DNA of 5,076 nt from CAVZLD01 sp964522605. GTDB lineage: Bacteria > Planctomycetota > Planctomycetia > Pirellulales > Pirellulaceae. Positions 5,041-5,076 of the stretch are shown in pieces; the stretch's first letter is position 1, and every line of letters begins with the position of its first letter. The position numbers were made by a program, and so were the translations under genes. Below the pieces are notes generated by a model. It was not told the origin of the DNA and ran no database searches. It saw only the letters and a list, made by a program, of their open reading frames with translations. Location of the stretch: NCBI GenBank assembly GCA_964522605.1, contig CAZFWV010000452.1:1-5076 (forward strand), written 5' to 3'.

Positions 5041-5076
5041 CCCATCGTCGCATCCGGGAATCCCGGGTCCCCTAAG

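Larger units (their letters stand above)
4461..5076. other. 616-bp stretch with no convincing gene, rich in inverted repeats
   Basis: Open frames exist on both strands (for example 4512-4907 and 4660-5022 on the minus strand), but their translations are rich in Arg, Ser, Cys and His, overlap one another and show no recognisable domain or good ribosome site. No tRNA, CRISPR or transposase is seen. Besides the structures listed separately there are short palindromes: TCACA-G-TGTGA (4544-4554), ACCGTC-AAT-GACGGT (4611-4625) and CCGGG-AAT-CCCGG (5054-5066). The zinc-ribbon promoter must lie here, but no clear one is seen close to that gene. Confidence 0.6.

Overview
The window looks like chromosomal DNA of a bacterium, most likely a planctomycete. 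This is inferred from the small zinc-ribbon protein at the right, the large non-coding spacers, the mid-range GC content and the style of the KaiC-like and histidine kinase pair. No rRNA or other taxonomic marker is present, so the assignment is tentative.

Layout, left to right. (1) Positions 1-341, minus strand: the N-terminal part of phosphoenolpyruvate synthase (ppsA), running off the left edge. The best start is a GTG at 341 rather than the ATG at 269. (2) Positions 342-1031: a divergent control region of about 690 bp with no convincing gene. It holds a near-consensus minus-strand promoter (772-801) firing toward ppsA, a weaker plus-strand promoter (910-939) firing toward the kaiC-like gene, a perfect 13-bp palindrome between them, and a cluster of four hairpins (574-711) inside what would be a leader of about 420 nt for ppsA. 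(3) Positions 1032-2582, plus: a double-domain KaiC-family ATPase. (4) Positions 2569-4203, plus: a soluble histidine kinase (degenerate receiver, PAS, HisKA_3, HATPase) overlapping kaiC by 14 nt, so the two form an operon. (5) Positions 4224-4460, minus: a 78-residue zinc-ribbon protein with a strong Shine-Dalgarno sequence, convergent with the kinase. (6) Positions 4461-5076: no convincing gene, but several inverted repeats. The strongest is an 80-nt hairpin at 4725-4804 that competes with a second hairpin at 4795-4822.

The KaiC-like ATPase and the kinase probably form one signalling unit. The ATPase would act as a nucleotide- or phosphorylation-dependent sensor or switch, and the kinase would read it through its pseudo-receiver or PAS domain and pass phosphate to a response regulator encoded elsewhere. 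No kaiA, kaiB or response regulator gene is present. The link to ppsA (pyruvate to phosphoenolpyruvate, an energy-dependent step) is only shared promoter DNA. The most unusual parts of the window are the non-coding structures on both sides.
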